Shown one piece after another: positions 31,401 through 40,894 of a stretch of 64,000 bases of DNA (within the stretch, counting starts at the first letter, position 1; every line of letters starts with the position of its first letter). The translations under genes were made by a program, and so were the position numbers. This DNA is from Endomychus coccineus (lineage: Eukaryota; Arthropoda; Insecta; Coleoptera; Endomychidae): the NCBI GenBank assembly GCA_958510875.1, contig OY294068.1, positions 79,789,978 to 79,853,977 of the forward strand, in the 5' to 3' direction. The notes under the pieces are model-generated. The model ran no database searches. It saw nothing but the letters and a program-made list of their open reading frames with translations, and had not been told where the DNA came from.

Positions 31401-32174
31401 GTTTTTTGGATGTTTATTTAAATATAGACCAAGACCTTTGCGATACTTTTTCAAATATAGACCAGATCCTTGTTTTCCCAAAGCTATAGCTTCCAATGTT
31501 TTATTATGTCTTTCCGTTTCCTCCAAGGTTTTCCGAGCTGCTTTGCTGTCGTTGACGGCCTTAGCGATGCCTGCACCACCTCCCGCCAATGCTCCAGCAG
31601 CTGATAAGCCGGCAAACAGAGGTATTAAAAATGGTAGAAATCCTCCAGTCTTTGGAATAGGAATTACTCTTGGTAACCGAACATTTTTCCGTCCACCTGC
31701 TTTTTTGAATTGTTTTCGTGCAACTTTCAACGCTGTTTGGGATGTTTTCTTCAGATTGGATGAGTCAAACTTATTCTTCATAACTTTTCTCACCCCATCG
31801 ACAATTGCACTTCCGAACCCAACCTTCTTTCTCATACCCATCCCCAAGTTCCTCTTTGCCTTCATAATTTTATTTACACCGAAAGCGGCAATCCTTTCTC
31901 CAAATTTTGTGTCTTTAGATTTGACACGTTGCCAAGCAGCGTTCTCTAATATTTTATCCGCCTCGTGACGTCCTTCCAAACTAGCGTTTCGCAGATATGA
32001 AATATCGTGTTGGCGGCAAGCTTTATCGAGTGGATTGATACCTGAATCTCCTCTTCTCAACCGTTCTTCTAATTTTGTACCGGGACCACAGAATTGATAA
32101 CCAGGAATATGAAGTTCAAACGGGAGCTTGTTTATAAGCGTATTGAGAACACCTTCTCCTACGTACGCTTCCAT
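31392..32174 (-). CDS. Parvovirus-type PLA2 domain fused to pVI/pX-like tail
   Basis: ATG 32174 opens a 260-residue frame. Residues about 20-75 form a viral phospholipase A2 domain: HIPGYQFCGPGTKL (calcium-loop Gly-Pro-Gly) and NPLDKACRQHDISYLRN (the His-Asp dyad). The middle is strongly basic (KAKRNLGMGMRKKVGFGS; KVARKQFKKAGGRKN). A hydrophobic Gly/Ala stretch follows (FLPFLIPLFAGLSAAGALAG), and the C-terminus has GSGLYLKKYRKGLGLYL, like adenoviral precursors cleaved by the viral protease. In relatives such proteins act in membrane passage during entry. Catalytic residues are present and the frame is intact. Its end overlaps the damaged protease gene by a few bases. Confidence 0.75.
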   Translation of the reverse strand: MEAYVGEGVLNTLINKLPFELHIPGYQFCGPGTKLEERLRRGDSGINPLDKACRQHDISYLRNASLEGRHEADKILENAAWQRVKSKDTKFGERIAAFGVNKIMKAKRNLGMGMRKKVGFGSAIVDGVRKVMKNKFDSSNLKKTSQTALKVARKQFKKAGGRKNVRLPRVIPIPKTGGFLPFLIPLFAGLSAAGALAGGGAGIAKAVNDSKAARKTLEETERHNKTLEAIALGKQGSGLYLKKYRKGLGLYLNKHPKNCQ

Positions 32175-32500
32175 ACAGGCTGATGAGAATTCAAGATTGC
32201 ACCGTTATTTAACGAGGGGAGGGAGAAAGAACAAGGTCTCAAAATAATATTTTTTATTAATTTCAAAATTTTCTCAAGTATAATCTTAACAATATATGTT
32301 TCAAATATTATAATCTTCACTCTTGATTCACCCTCATATTCACGGAATTTTGTTCTATTATAATAACCATACCCTCGAGTCAATAATATTCCAGCTATTT
32401 GTTTGTTCCTAATAATCTCCAAATGGTTAATGATGGGTTCATTGAACGAGATCCGAATTATTGATCCAACTGTTGTGATTATTATCTAGACCCAACCATT
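32175..32500. other. Intergenic, no gene seen
   Basis: Spacer between the PLA2/pVI gene and the integrase. A minus-strand frame at 32159-32422 has no ATG and no recognisable pattern; it is AT-rich and probably not coding. Confidence 0.5.
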
Positions 32501-33361
32501 TCACATACTGTTGACCCCTCCTCTTTCGTAATATTTTTCGACTAAATACACATCTGGTTGTTTTGTTTTCTGTAATTCTTCCTCATAGAAACAGCCGCTG
32601 ATTGGTGCGTTGGTCATATCTTCTAGTAAATATGTGACCGGGTTGGTAATTTTTACTTTGATGATTTTAAATAATTCCGTACTCCAATTGGGCGTAAATC
32701 CTTTCTCAAAAATATGTTTAGCCTTACTTATTCGTACCACATCTCCAACGTTGTATTTGTGAGGCAGAGCTAACTTGATGTGTGAATAGGATCGCTTCAA
32801 TATTTCGCTCTCAATCTGTTTCGTCACTTTTATTGGAGCCATATTTATAGTACTATGTTTACGTTTATTATATTTTTCTGTGGTTTCTTCAAGTATATCA
32901 AGCCATTTGTATTTCCCGCTAAGACTGAAATGTTTGTAGAGCGATTCCTTTAACGTTCGAATAACACGTTCAGCAATGGCTGCTTTTTTCACACTATACG
33001 TATTATAATGATTGATATTATGTTTCTTCATTAGATCGTTAAAGTGTTTATTGAAGAATTCTTTTCCCTGATCGCTTTGCAGATTCCTAGGCTTACGATG
33101 TCCTTCTAGCAATATAGAACAGACCGCTTTCCGAACCTCTTCGGCTGATTTCGTTTTCAGCGGGCGTGTCCATAGAAATTTCGAGAAACAATCGATCATA
33201 ATCAAAATGTATTTGAATCCTCTATTTTCACGAGCGTAATTACCCATTTCAGCCAGATCCATTTGCCACAAATCATCCAAACCTTTTATGATTGTTCTGT
33301 GTCGTTTGAAATTCTTCCTACTCGGCTTATGAAGCTCATGCACAACTTGTTCTCTACTCAT
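32501..33361 (-). CDS. Polinton retroviral-type integrase
   Basis: ATG 33361, 286 residues, uninterrupted. The rve core has the first Asp in LDDLWQMDLAEM, the second in NLQSDQGKEFFNK and the Glu in KKAAIAERVIRTLK, with about 33 residues between the last two, plus YKWLDILEETTEKYNKRKHS. A C-terminal SH3-like region follows (KYNVGDVVRISK, then FTPNWSTELFKIIKV). An N-terminal HHCC zinc finger is not evident, so the frame may be shortened at its start, or the finger may have been lost. The enzyme inserts the element with a 6-bp staggered cut, which agrees with the CTCAAC duplication here. Confidence 0.9.
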   Translation of the reverse strand: MSREQVVHELHKPSRKNFKRHRTIIKGLDDLWQMDLAEMGNYARENRGFKYILIMIDCFSKFLWTRPLKTKSAEEVRKAVCSILLEGHRKPRNLQSDQGKEFFNKHFNDLMKKHNINHYNTYSVKKAAIAERVIRTLKESLYKHFSLSGKYKWLDILEETTEKYNKRKHSTINMAPIKVTKQIESEILKRSYSHIKLALPHKYNVGDVVRISKAKHIFEKGFTPNWSTELFKIIKVKITNPVTYLLEDMTNAPISGCFYEEELQKTKQPDVYLVEKYYERGGVNSM

Positions 33362-33378
33362 CTTATCAATGTGGAAAT

Positions 33379-34016
33379 CTAGTGTAGAATTAATTTTTTC
33401 GGTATTTTCACAGGATTTGGAGATATACGTTTCACAGAGCCCTGCTTTGTTGTTGTGGATGATGAGGGTCTCTTCTTAGAAGGTTCCACAGATGTCATCC
33501 GTCGTTCTAACGCCTCCACTTTACTAGTAATGTCATTTAGACGCATGTTCACACTGTTAAATGTGTTATTGATCTCTTTCAATTCATTTCTGTTTTCCCT
33601 CACACTATCACTGATTTTATATAGATCCCCATTCCATTATATTTATTCTGAATGTCCATCAGATGTTTATCAATGTTGAGAATAACCTTGTCATTCGTTA
33701 AGTTATGTTCATCCAGATCCTTGTTGATATCTTTGATCAAATTATCAACCCTAACATTGAAGGTATCTTTAAGACTGGTTTCCGTTTTCAGATTCAGTTT
33801 GTGTGTTAATTTATCAACATATACTTTATTTGCAACATCTCCATCATCATTCGGTGATTTTACGTTGCACAATCTACGATTTTCCATATCATAACTTCCA
33901 TCGCTCGTTAGGAATAATCCTTGTCCGCGAACTTGTTTGAAATTATTATTAAATACATTTGTATCATATATCCACATGGAAGAGGAGGCTCTGCCAAACT
34001 TATCCATTGAAACCAT
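33379..34016 (-). pseudogene. Fibre-like coiled-coil protein, frameshifted
   Basis: ATG 34016 opens a frame with GQGLFLTSDGSYDMENRRLC followed by DVANKVYVDKL, the LTSDG..YDMENKRL-type block I know from fibre-like proteins of insect Polintons. It continues into a long heptad-rich stretch (VDNLIKDINKDLDEHN). The frame ends at about 33600. Directly after it another frame continues the same kind of coiled coil (LNDITSKVEALERRMTSVE) and a basic tail to 33379. The two overlap near 33600-33615, so a single small frameshift there seems to have broken one gene. A trimeric appendage on the virion is the likely role. Confidence 0.55.
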
Positions 34017-34057
34017 CTTTATAACTGTGATGAATTTGTCTTACACCTGGTTTTTGT

Positions 34058-35062
34058 TCAATTACCCCTGCCTCTATCAATTCTTCTATTATAGATTATC
34101 TCGTTGTGATGATTATGGTTACCTGCATGCGAGGATGCAACAAGAAGTCTCAGTCTATCCACAATTTTGTTAACGTCATCCCAATAAACATATTCGATAG
34201 GTTTCTCGTTATATTCAAGCATATCATTTTTGATATATGCACTTCCAGTGTATGTTTTGGCTCTGGGTCTTTTCATGGAATTAATCAAAGGTTTCAGTAC
34301 ATTTTTGTATTTTACAATGTTTCTTATTCGATCCGCTGGATCGTTGTTACGTCTATGGGCACTAGTCATTTCCATCATTTGACTGTAATTTTTCCCATCT
34401 TCCACAGTGTAAGTATCAGGTAGAACATCTCTGTAAAATATCAAATTATACAGTCCTGTGGTACCCTTGAACGGAGTACCCTTGATAATTATATTACTCT
34501 CACTATCAATCTCTATAGGTTTATCACCCATGAACCATTTGTCTAAAGTTGAATTATATTGCAAACCCATTTGATCATCATATCTCTTAACATCATCATC
34601 CAATAGGAATCCTTCCAAGTAATAACGTGCTAATGGGGGGTATTGTTGCAGAAACTCCTCTGTAGCCTCTGCATTATCTTTCTTATGTTTTCTGAATTCT
34701 TCACGAATCTGATCGATAGTAGGTTCGAGGGTAAACACATCTTCCTCAGTATTTTGGGGGTTATATACGAACTCTTCCCTTTCAGTTACAATATTTAGGA
34801 TTGGTATGTTCTCCATTTGTGTTGCTGTAGAAACAATACTTTTAGGTTTAAACAACGAATTTTGTTTGATTATTTCAGCATTTTTCGCAATTTCCTCCAG
34901 AGGTTTAGATACATTCCTGAACATATTATCTAGACTCTCATCATTTTCAGCTTTACCCAATTTCACAGCCATATATTTTTTCCTCACAACGTTTGCTAAC
35001 TCCCAAATTTTTTTCTTCAATTGTTGATTTTCTTTAAGCATGTTACTCACACCCACGTCCAT
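34058..35062 (-). CDS. DUF8207-type protein
   Basis: ATG 35062, 334 residues, no interruption. An N-terminal coiled coil (MLKENQQLKKKIWELANVV) leads into a conserved region with PPLARYYLEGFLLDDDVKRY, the block KGTTGLYNLIFYRDVLPDTY, YSQMMEMTSAHRRNNDP and KPLINSMKRPRAKTYTGS. These blocks recur in insect polintovirus-like loci, where the domain is listed as DUF8207. Function is unknown. It lies between the fibre-like and ATPase genes, so a virion or packaging role is plausible but is only inferred from position. Confidence 0.65.
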   Translation of the reverse strand: MDVGVSNMLKENQQLKKKIWELANVVRKKYMAVKLGKAENDESLDNMFRNVSKPLEEIAKNAEIIKQNSLFKPKSIVSTATQMENIPILNIVTEREEFVYNPQNTEEDVFTLEPTIDQIREEFRKHKKDNAEATEEFLQQYPPLARYYLEGFLLDDDVKRYDDQMGLQYNSTLDKWFMGDKPIEIDSESNIIIKGTPFKGTTGLYNLIFYRDVLPDTYTVEDGKNYSQMMEMTSAHRRNNDPADRIRNIVKYKNVLKPLINSMKRPRAKTYTGSAYIKNDMLEYNEKPIEYVYWDDVNKIVDRLRLLVASSHAGNHNHHNEIIYNRRIDRGRGN

Positions 35063-35100
35063 GCTGAGCGGTCTATTTCAAATGAAAGTATATATACATG

Positions 35101-35483
35101 TTAGATGTATATATAACTATCAAAACCTTTGCGATAACGTCCTTTGTTCATATCACAGTCTTTGTTTATCATAAGGAATCCATATTTATCTTTCCAACAT
35201 ACGCTACATATCTCTTTGAATTTCTCGAGTGACATGTCGGTACTTACATGATCGGTGAATATATGTTTCAAATTGAGTTCATCATGTTTGAAAATAATCA
35301 AGCAATTGGCATTGTCGCGCAATCCATGTTTTGGACATTTAGCAAAAGACTGACAAAGATAGAAACTATCAATTGAGTTGTGTCTCACTCTTGAAAAATA
35401 AGCACGAATTTTCTCCTGTTTCTCAAACATCACGTCATCGAATATTATTATCGAATTAGGCCTCGCTTCTGTGGGGTCTATGT
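35101..35483 (-). pseudogene. Packaging ATPase (FtsK/A32-like), C-terminal half only
   Basis: The readable protein starts near 35480 and runs to the stop at 35101. It has the Walker B box NSIIIFDDVM, then RAYFSRVRHNSIDSFYLCQS (sensor-like Gln-Ser) and NANCLIIFKHDELNLKHIF, matching the A32/FtsK-type ATPases of Polintons. The Walker A half is absent because the right TIR abuts at 35484. The open frame runs on into the TIR (to 35559), but those residues are translated repeat and not ATPase. The gene was truncated by the event that produced this short element. Confidence 0.7.
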
Positions 35484-35657
35484 AGTCACATGACTCTTTA
35501 CATGTGACACACTTTTTATACACACCCTGTATACTCTTTACAAATGAAATCCTTATCACCTACATCCTTTCAAAACTGATAAGGACAAGCTCACACCGGA
35601 TGCACATCGACAGCTAGACCGGATATCCTGTCGCAGGACTAGTCCAGTTCATCTACT
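35484..35657 (-). repeat. Polinton right TIR
   Basis: 174-bp inverted copy of 25009-25182 with four differences. It ends at 35657, immediately before the CTCAAC duplication (35658-35663). Confidence 0.95.
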
Positions 35658-35663
35658 CTCAAC

Positions 35664-38565
35664 ATCCGACAGAAAGATTTCTTGCGAAAAAGGCGAGAGT
35701 ACAAATGGATAATGAAAATTTACCGGCGGATTCAACTGACGTTTGGTATTGCAACATAATACAATATTATCAGAGAAGACCTTCTGATTTAAATAATGTG
35801 TGTTTAGCAGATTTCGTCGCCTGGTATGATCGTAAGCGTACTCGACAAGCAAATCGGCTAGTTTATGATAATGATAGTTTCGACCAAGACGTCAAAGATA
35901 AAAGTGATGATGATAGCGATCATATTGGCCGCGACGTTAATGAAAGTGTACAATACAGAAAACGAACCAAAGCAAAGGTGTTACGATGGAAAACATATAA
36001 ATTCAGCGATGATCCCATGAATTATATGCGAGAAGTAGTAACACTATTTTGGCCTTTTCGAAGCGAGGAATTAGAATTGCTCGATCGAGATGAGTACATG
36101 CGTATTTATGAGATACATGCCGACGCACTATTGACTAAAAGGAAAGAGTATGAAAGTGGATTGTCTATCGAGAATGTGGTACGTATTATTGACGAAACAT
36201 TACATCCTGCATTAAGCGAAGAAGTAAATAGTGACAATAATCCACTTGGTCCTGCGTTGCGAAACGTTGAAGTGCCGTATTTACAACGAACAGATCAGTT
36301 AAACGGTGGCAGTGGAAACATGGATATAGATACCATACAACGCTACAGTACAGTTCGACGCGTGGAAAATCAGTTATCACATGCAGATTTCTGTATCCTA
36401 TTGCGATCTTTAAATGCTGGACAATTAAAGTTTGCAATAGAGTTAATACATCGTCTGACACATGCTGACGCGCCGCCATTGCAAGTGTTTTTTACTGGTC
36501 CCGCAGGATCAGGTAAAAGTTACGTGCTAAAAGTATTAATGGAAACTGCGAATAGATTTACTACTCGCAATAATGTAAGCAAATGTGCTTTTATCGCTTG
36601 TACAACTACTGGTAAGGCAGCAGTTAATATAGATGGCACGACTGTTCACACAGCATTTAATATCAGCATTAACACGAAACGACGATTGCCGTTAAAAAAC
36701 GATGTGTTACAAACAATGAATGTGACTTCCTTGGAGCTAAAACGGTAATAATTGATGAAGTGAGCATGATGAGCTCAGATATGCTTATTCAAGTTGGGGA
36801 ACGGTTACGTTCGTTGGGCCCCGATCCGACCAAACAGTTTGGAGGTATGAATGTAATATTTTGTGGCGATTTGCGTCAATTACCCCCCGTTAATGCTAGA
36901 GCTATTTACCTTCGACCACCTAACATGTTGCAAGATCATATGTTGTGGCATAATTTAAATTATTATGCATTGACAGAAGTAATGAGACAATCAGATATTC
37001 AGTTTTCCTCCATTTTAACTAAAATCGGTAATGGTGATATACTTAATGATATTGAGCGGTCTTTGATTGAAGGGCGGTTCTTTACCTTTGAGCAATTAGA
37101 ACAAATGGATGTACGCAGTGCTATACGGTTGTTCCACAGAAACATTGGCGTAGACCAATACAACTATGATGTTATGAACGATGCGGACGTTCTCCTTTCA
37201 CTAGCTAAAGACGAAGTGCGAGGTTATGTGAACGTGCAACAATTGAAATCAACGCATGATAAATTGGGAAAAATGGACGTTGCTAGCACTGCGAATATGA
37301 CGTTAAAACTATTATTGGTTATAGAGAGTCCGTACATAGTCACACAAAATTTAGATAAAGCAGACCGTTTGATTAATGGATCATTCGGTTACTTGAAATA
37401 CGTGGAAATGGATGATAATGGCGAAATCTTACGTTTATGGATTCATTTTTCAGATCGTAATGCAGGTAAAATGTTACGGTTAAAGTATGCAGCACACGCA
37501 CAAGCTTTAGAGTTATCCTCGGAATGGACCCCACTTTTACGAAGGGAAGGAATTATAGACGTAAAATCACAAATCATTAAAGTTCGTCGAAAACAATTTC
37601 CTCTTGTACCGGCTCATGCTATGAGTATTCACAAATCACAGGGAGGAACATACGATCAAGTAGTTTATGAATATTCCAAATCACACGAAATTTCATTGGT
37701 TTATGTAGCTATGTCTCGTGCTAAAACAATCGAAGCTTTATTTTTGACAAATAAGAAACATGATCACAAATTCTATCATTGTAGCAAGAATAAGGATCGC
37801 CAGATTCTCCGAACTGAATTTCAACGTTTGAGAAAACATAAATTAATAACAATTGTTGACAAATATACAGACTTTTTGATAAATTCCGCGTATCCTTTGG
37901 TTGCTTATTTTAACGTACAAAGTTTAAACGCGCATATCTTGGACGTCGTACATGATCCAGTATTATCAAACGCATCATTACTTTCCATGTCCGAAACTTG
38001 GATGCACGATGAAGATCCGCCAATTGATATTGCCGGCTATCGTTGTATAGCACGTAACAATAATGGGCGTAATCGAGCTGGAGGAGTTGCTATATATGAA
38101 TCTTTGATTTCTCGATTGGAAAATAGACATGAAATAACTTACGATACTACAAATGTACCTTATGGCGACGTGTGTTGTGGTCGAATAGAATATGAGGGCA
38201 GAGCGCAGCAACGAAAATATTTTCACCTTCTAGCTATTTACGCTAAACCAGGAGTGACGAAAAACCAAGTAATGAAACTAATGGACTGTGCGTTGATGCG
38301 ATTCAGCAAGTACACATTGATGTTTGCTATCAATCATTCGACCAATTTGTATAGTATTCCATTACTCATATGCGGTGATTTTAATTATAATGTAAATTGT
38401 TCAGATTTAACAACGTATCTACAGAGCCGTTAGTCTGTTTTGTTGGCTTCTAAAAGTACCCGAAATGGCACATCAATAGACGGAATATTTTACAGAAACG
38501 AACATGTTGAAGTTATTCCATACGTATCGTATTTTAGTACACATATGTCGTTGTTAGTGCGGTCC
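35664..38565 (+). pseudogene. Helentron protein, PIF1 helicase and endonuclease part
   Basis: With one CTCAAC kept, the Rep frame continues straight into this segment (HPTERFLAKKARVQMDNENL). The helicase shows Walker A FTGPAGSGKSYVLK (about 36495), Walker B VIIDEVSMMSS (about 36750), motif III IFCGDLRQLPPV, SIHKSQGGTYDQVV and YVAMSRAKT. An AP-endonuclease-like domain follows (YFNVQSLNAHILDV, SETWMHDEDPP, CGDFNYNV, then TSIDGIFYRN and FSTHMSLLVRS). A one-base shift near 36732 and an in-frame TAG at 38431-38433 are the only defects of the Helentron gene besides the Polinton. The helicase unwinds the donor; the endonuclease is the feature separating Helentrons from canonical Helitrons. Confidence 0.9.
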
Positions 38566-38761
38566 GCACAAAACCCCTCTTCGTCCAGATCAGTTAGTGA
38601 CGTCGGCTGCCGTGTCGGTGTCGCCATGTCGACATGGTCAAGTTGCAACCAGTGCAGTATTGCCGTTCGTGGAGGAATGTACTAGTGATTCAAACGCAGG
38701 CGACGTTAGTTTAAGATCAGTGATTAATATACAAAATAACTGTTTTGAGTGCCGGTTAATA

Positions 38762-39979
38762 ATGTTTCCGAGTATCAGTAAAGATTCTACTTTGAAGCGC
38801 ATCTTTTCGCAAACTGAATTGGTAGCTTCCAGCCCGCAACCTTCGTCCAAATCAAAAAAGTCTAAATCGCAAGGGATACAATCCAAGCCAGCTAGTACTC
38901 CTAATTGTGAGATTGTTCCTCCATTATTACCGATGACTACAGTTGCACCAGATATTTCGTCATCATCCGATGAGGCTGAACAGGATGACATCGGCAACAC
39001 TCCTTACATGATTAAACCACCAGCAGGTAATGTTAAGAGAATAATTAACTTGTAATTTTTCATTTCATGTTTTATAGGCACATTGTTTGATGCATCTGAA
39101 TTGAAAAACTTCTATGACCGTTACAAGAAATCTCTACCAGATTGTCATCCCATTCGCATCGCCGCTGAATTGCAGGACATGAACTACAAGTTTCGGAAAA
39201 GTGCTATCAATAAGGCCAATTTTTGTCAATTTCAATACAAGAAACCTTCATTGTTATTCGTTGTAACTAACGCGTACGGGATTTTTATCACTACCTCCGA
39301 GGAATACTTTTGTAGATCCACGATTCATGACATAAGAGCGTTACAGCCGCGACATCGCGTTTCATTGTTGGTCCCGACTATTCAGTATTGGTGGAACGAG
39401 GAAAGCAAAGCGATGATGTAAGCTTTCTTGGACCGTTTTGTCAATGATTTGAAATGTTTGGCTGCAAATCAACAGTTTCGTTCGGCTGTAGGGCGCTTTG
39501 GCATTGTGGATATCAAAGAATCTTTGACGACATTACGAACGAAATTGATGACTGCAACCAAAAACATAAATGGTCAAACCGCGCCCGTTATCGTTGGTTT
39601 ACGTATAGAAAACACTTTCAACGTGCCCAGCCAGATAAATGTGAGTTTAGCAGAGGTTATTGGTAGAACCATAAATCCCTCAAAATGGAAGAAACTGATA
39701 GTACCGTCTTACATACACGCAGCTATAATGATTTCGGTTAAAGGGTTTAAAATTACCAAAAGTGGTTTCAGTTTAGATTTTAACGTAGAGTCTTTAGCTT
39801 ATATGAAAGTCACTGAAATTGAAAGAGTGCAAAAACGGTCTTTCGGTTTTGACCAACCGACGGAATTTAAGAAAAGTAAGAAATTCCAGTCATCTTCAAG
39901 CGATGATGACGATAATGTAAATGTAGATGCGTCTACCAGTAGCGTCCGTGACAAAAAGTTTGATACATCTATGTGGTAA
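38762..39979 (+). pseudogene. Second Helentron gene, unassigned, with a 51-bp intron
   Basis: ATG 38762 (MFPSISKDSTLKRIFSQTEL) opens a Ser/Lys-rich first exon. The frame upstream of the ATG is also open. An intron at 39027-39077 (GGTAATG donor, TTTATAG acceptor, phase 1) joins GTLFDASELKNFYDRYKKSL. The second exon then reads KSAINKANFCQFQYKKPSLL, VLVPTIQYWW-like text and, past an in-frame TAA at 39419-39421, FLDRFVNDLKCLAANQQFRS, INPSKWKKLIVPSYIHAAIM and KITKSGFSLDFNVESLAYMK. It ends with an acidic Ser/Asp tail at 39979. I do not recognise the fold. It lies directly downstream of the Rep-helicase gene on the same strand. A single-stranded-DNA-binding helper is a guess from context only. Confidence 0.5.
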
Positions 39980-40452
39980 GTAGTGCGTTTCGTTGCATTA
40001 ATATTTGTATTCTCATTTTGATGTTTATTATGTTAGAAATACTTTAACATCCAATATAAGTTGGTTAATTAAAAATTATGTTTATTGTTTCATTTTCATA
40101 CTTAAGTTTTATAATAAACAGTTAATCATATCAGTTTTATCATTTCCAATGTCTCCGATGGTTGCAAGGATTGTGAAATCTGTGAATTTTTTTCTATGAT
40201 GACTCAACCATGTTTTATTTTGTTAATGAAGTTATATAATGTGTTTTTGCTAGTTATTGATGCAGTCAAGTCGGTAAATACATACCGCAGTAAAGTACGT
40301 ACCAACCTTTTATTACAATATCTGATTGTTTTTTTATTTTATTAATACACCTGTTAATACCTGACAAGGTTTTGAGAACAAATACGGGTAGTGTTGTGTT
40401 TTCTTGAATAAAATCTATTTTTCAATAAAAAAAAAATTATTGGTACAGTTAG
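39980..40452. other. 3' region of the Helentron, no gene seen
   Basis: AT-rich. AATAAA signals lie at about 40408 and 40424, followed by an A run and the stop codon of the opposing Harbinger gene at 40453-40455. The Helentron edge lies in this stretch but no terminal hairpin stands out. Confidence 0.4.
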
Positions 40453-40715
40453 TTAATGATTCGCCTTTGAATTCTTCTTCCTTCAACTAATTCTGGGTTT
40501 ACACGACCAACATTTTCCACAAAGATATGTTGATCTGTGTCCAAAATCAAAATTATTTTCATCTACATCATCAATTTGTTGTACATTATTCTCCACAAAC
40601 ATATAGTGAAGTACAATACAAGCATTGACAATGTGTGTTGCAATAGTAGGGGAATAGTGTAAGACCCTGTGCTTAATCAAACAACGAAACCTCGCTTTTA
40701 AAACGCCGCACAGTG
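40453..40715 (-). pseudogene. Harbinger (HARBI1-like) transposase, C-terminal fragment
   Basis: Reading the minus strand from about 40715: CGVLKARFRCLIKHRVLHYS, PTIATHIVNACIVLHYM and, after a frameshift, VNPELVEGRRIQRRIIN followed by a TAA at 40453-40455. This is the end of the DDE_Tnp_4 transposase just after its catalytic Glu. Everything upstream is missing. It converges with the Myb-like gene at 21339, which fits one Harbinger element later filled by the Helentron. Confidence 0.65.
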
Positions 40716-40894
40716 GGTAAATTCACGAATTTAGGTGGACAATAGTCAAGTCATAAATTTTGAATTTCTGTGTATTAGATGTTATTATTATTATTTGGGA
40801 AGTTGCATAACAACTGCCTAATTCCTTACAGTTAGAAAAATCGCTGTCTGATTATTATGTACAAGTTGATTCTGCCGTATACAAGTATAGTTTA

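Larger units (their letters stand above)
25009..35657 (-). mobile_element. Polinton/Maverick (polintovirus-like) element, 10,649 bp
   Basis: The ends begin AGTAGATGAACTGG and are inverted over 174 bp. The 6-bp duplication CTCAAC sits at 25003-25008 and 35658-35663, as Polinton integrases produce. All recognised structural genes lie on the minus strand: MSV199 protein, capsid proteins, protease, PLA2/pVI, integrase, fibre-like, DUF8207 and ATPase. No protein-primed DNA polymerase is visible, and the protease, fibre-like and ATPase genes are broken, so this copy cannot replicate alone. The element is shorter than the 15-20 kb usual for the family, and the loss seems to be at the ATPase end. Four mismatches in 174 bp of TIR suggest a fairly young insertion or a gene-converted pair. 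Confidence 0.95.
22230..40400 (+). mobile_element. Helentron (Helitron with endonuclease), interrupted
   Basis: Rep, PIF1-type helicase and an AP-endonuclease-like domain lie on one coding strand in the order that defines Helentrons, followed by a second gene at 38762-39979. The 5' leader (22230-22364) is unusually GC-rich for this window. The exact ends are not resolved: the left edge lies between the Myb-like remnant (about 22115) and the ATG at 22365. The right edge lies between 39979 and the Harbinger stop at 40453. A 10.6 kb Polinton is inserted at 25009-35657. Confidence 0.8.

Noticed and set aside
31438..31968. 176-codon plus-strand frame opposite the PLA2/pVI gene
   Set aside because: Shadow of a well-supported minus-strand gene.
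32159..32422. Extra Polinton gene between integrase and PLA2
   Set aside because: No ATG, AT-rich, no pattern.
35484..35559. N-terminal 25 codons of the ATPase frame
   Set aside because: This is translated TIR, identical to the other end of the element, and not ATPase sequence.
25009..35657. Protein-primed DNA polymerase gene in the Polinton
   Set aside because: I looked in both strands and saw no polymerase B motif or frame of suitable length.
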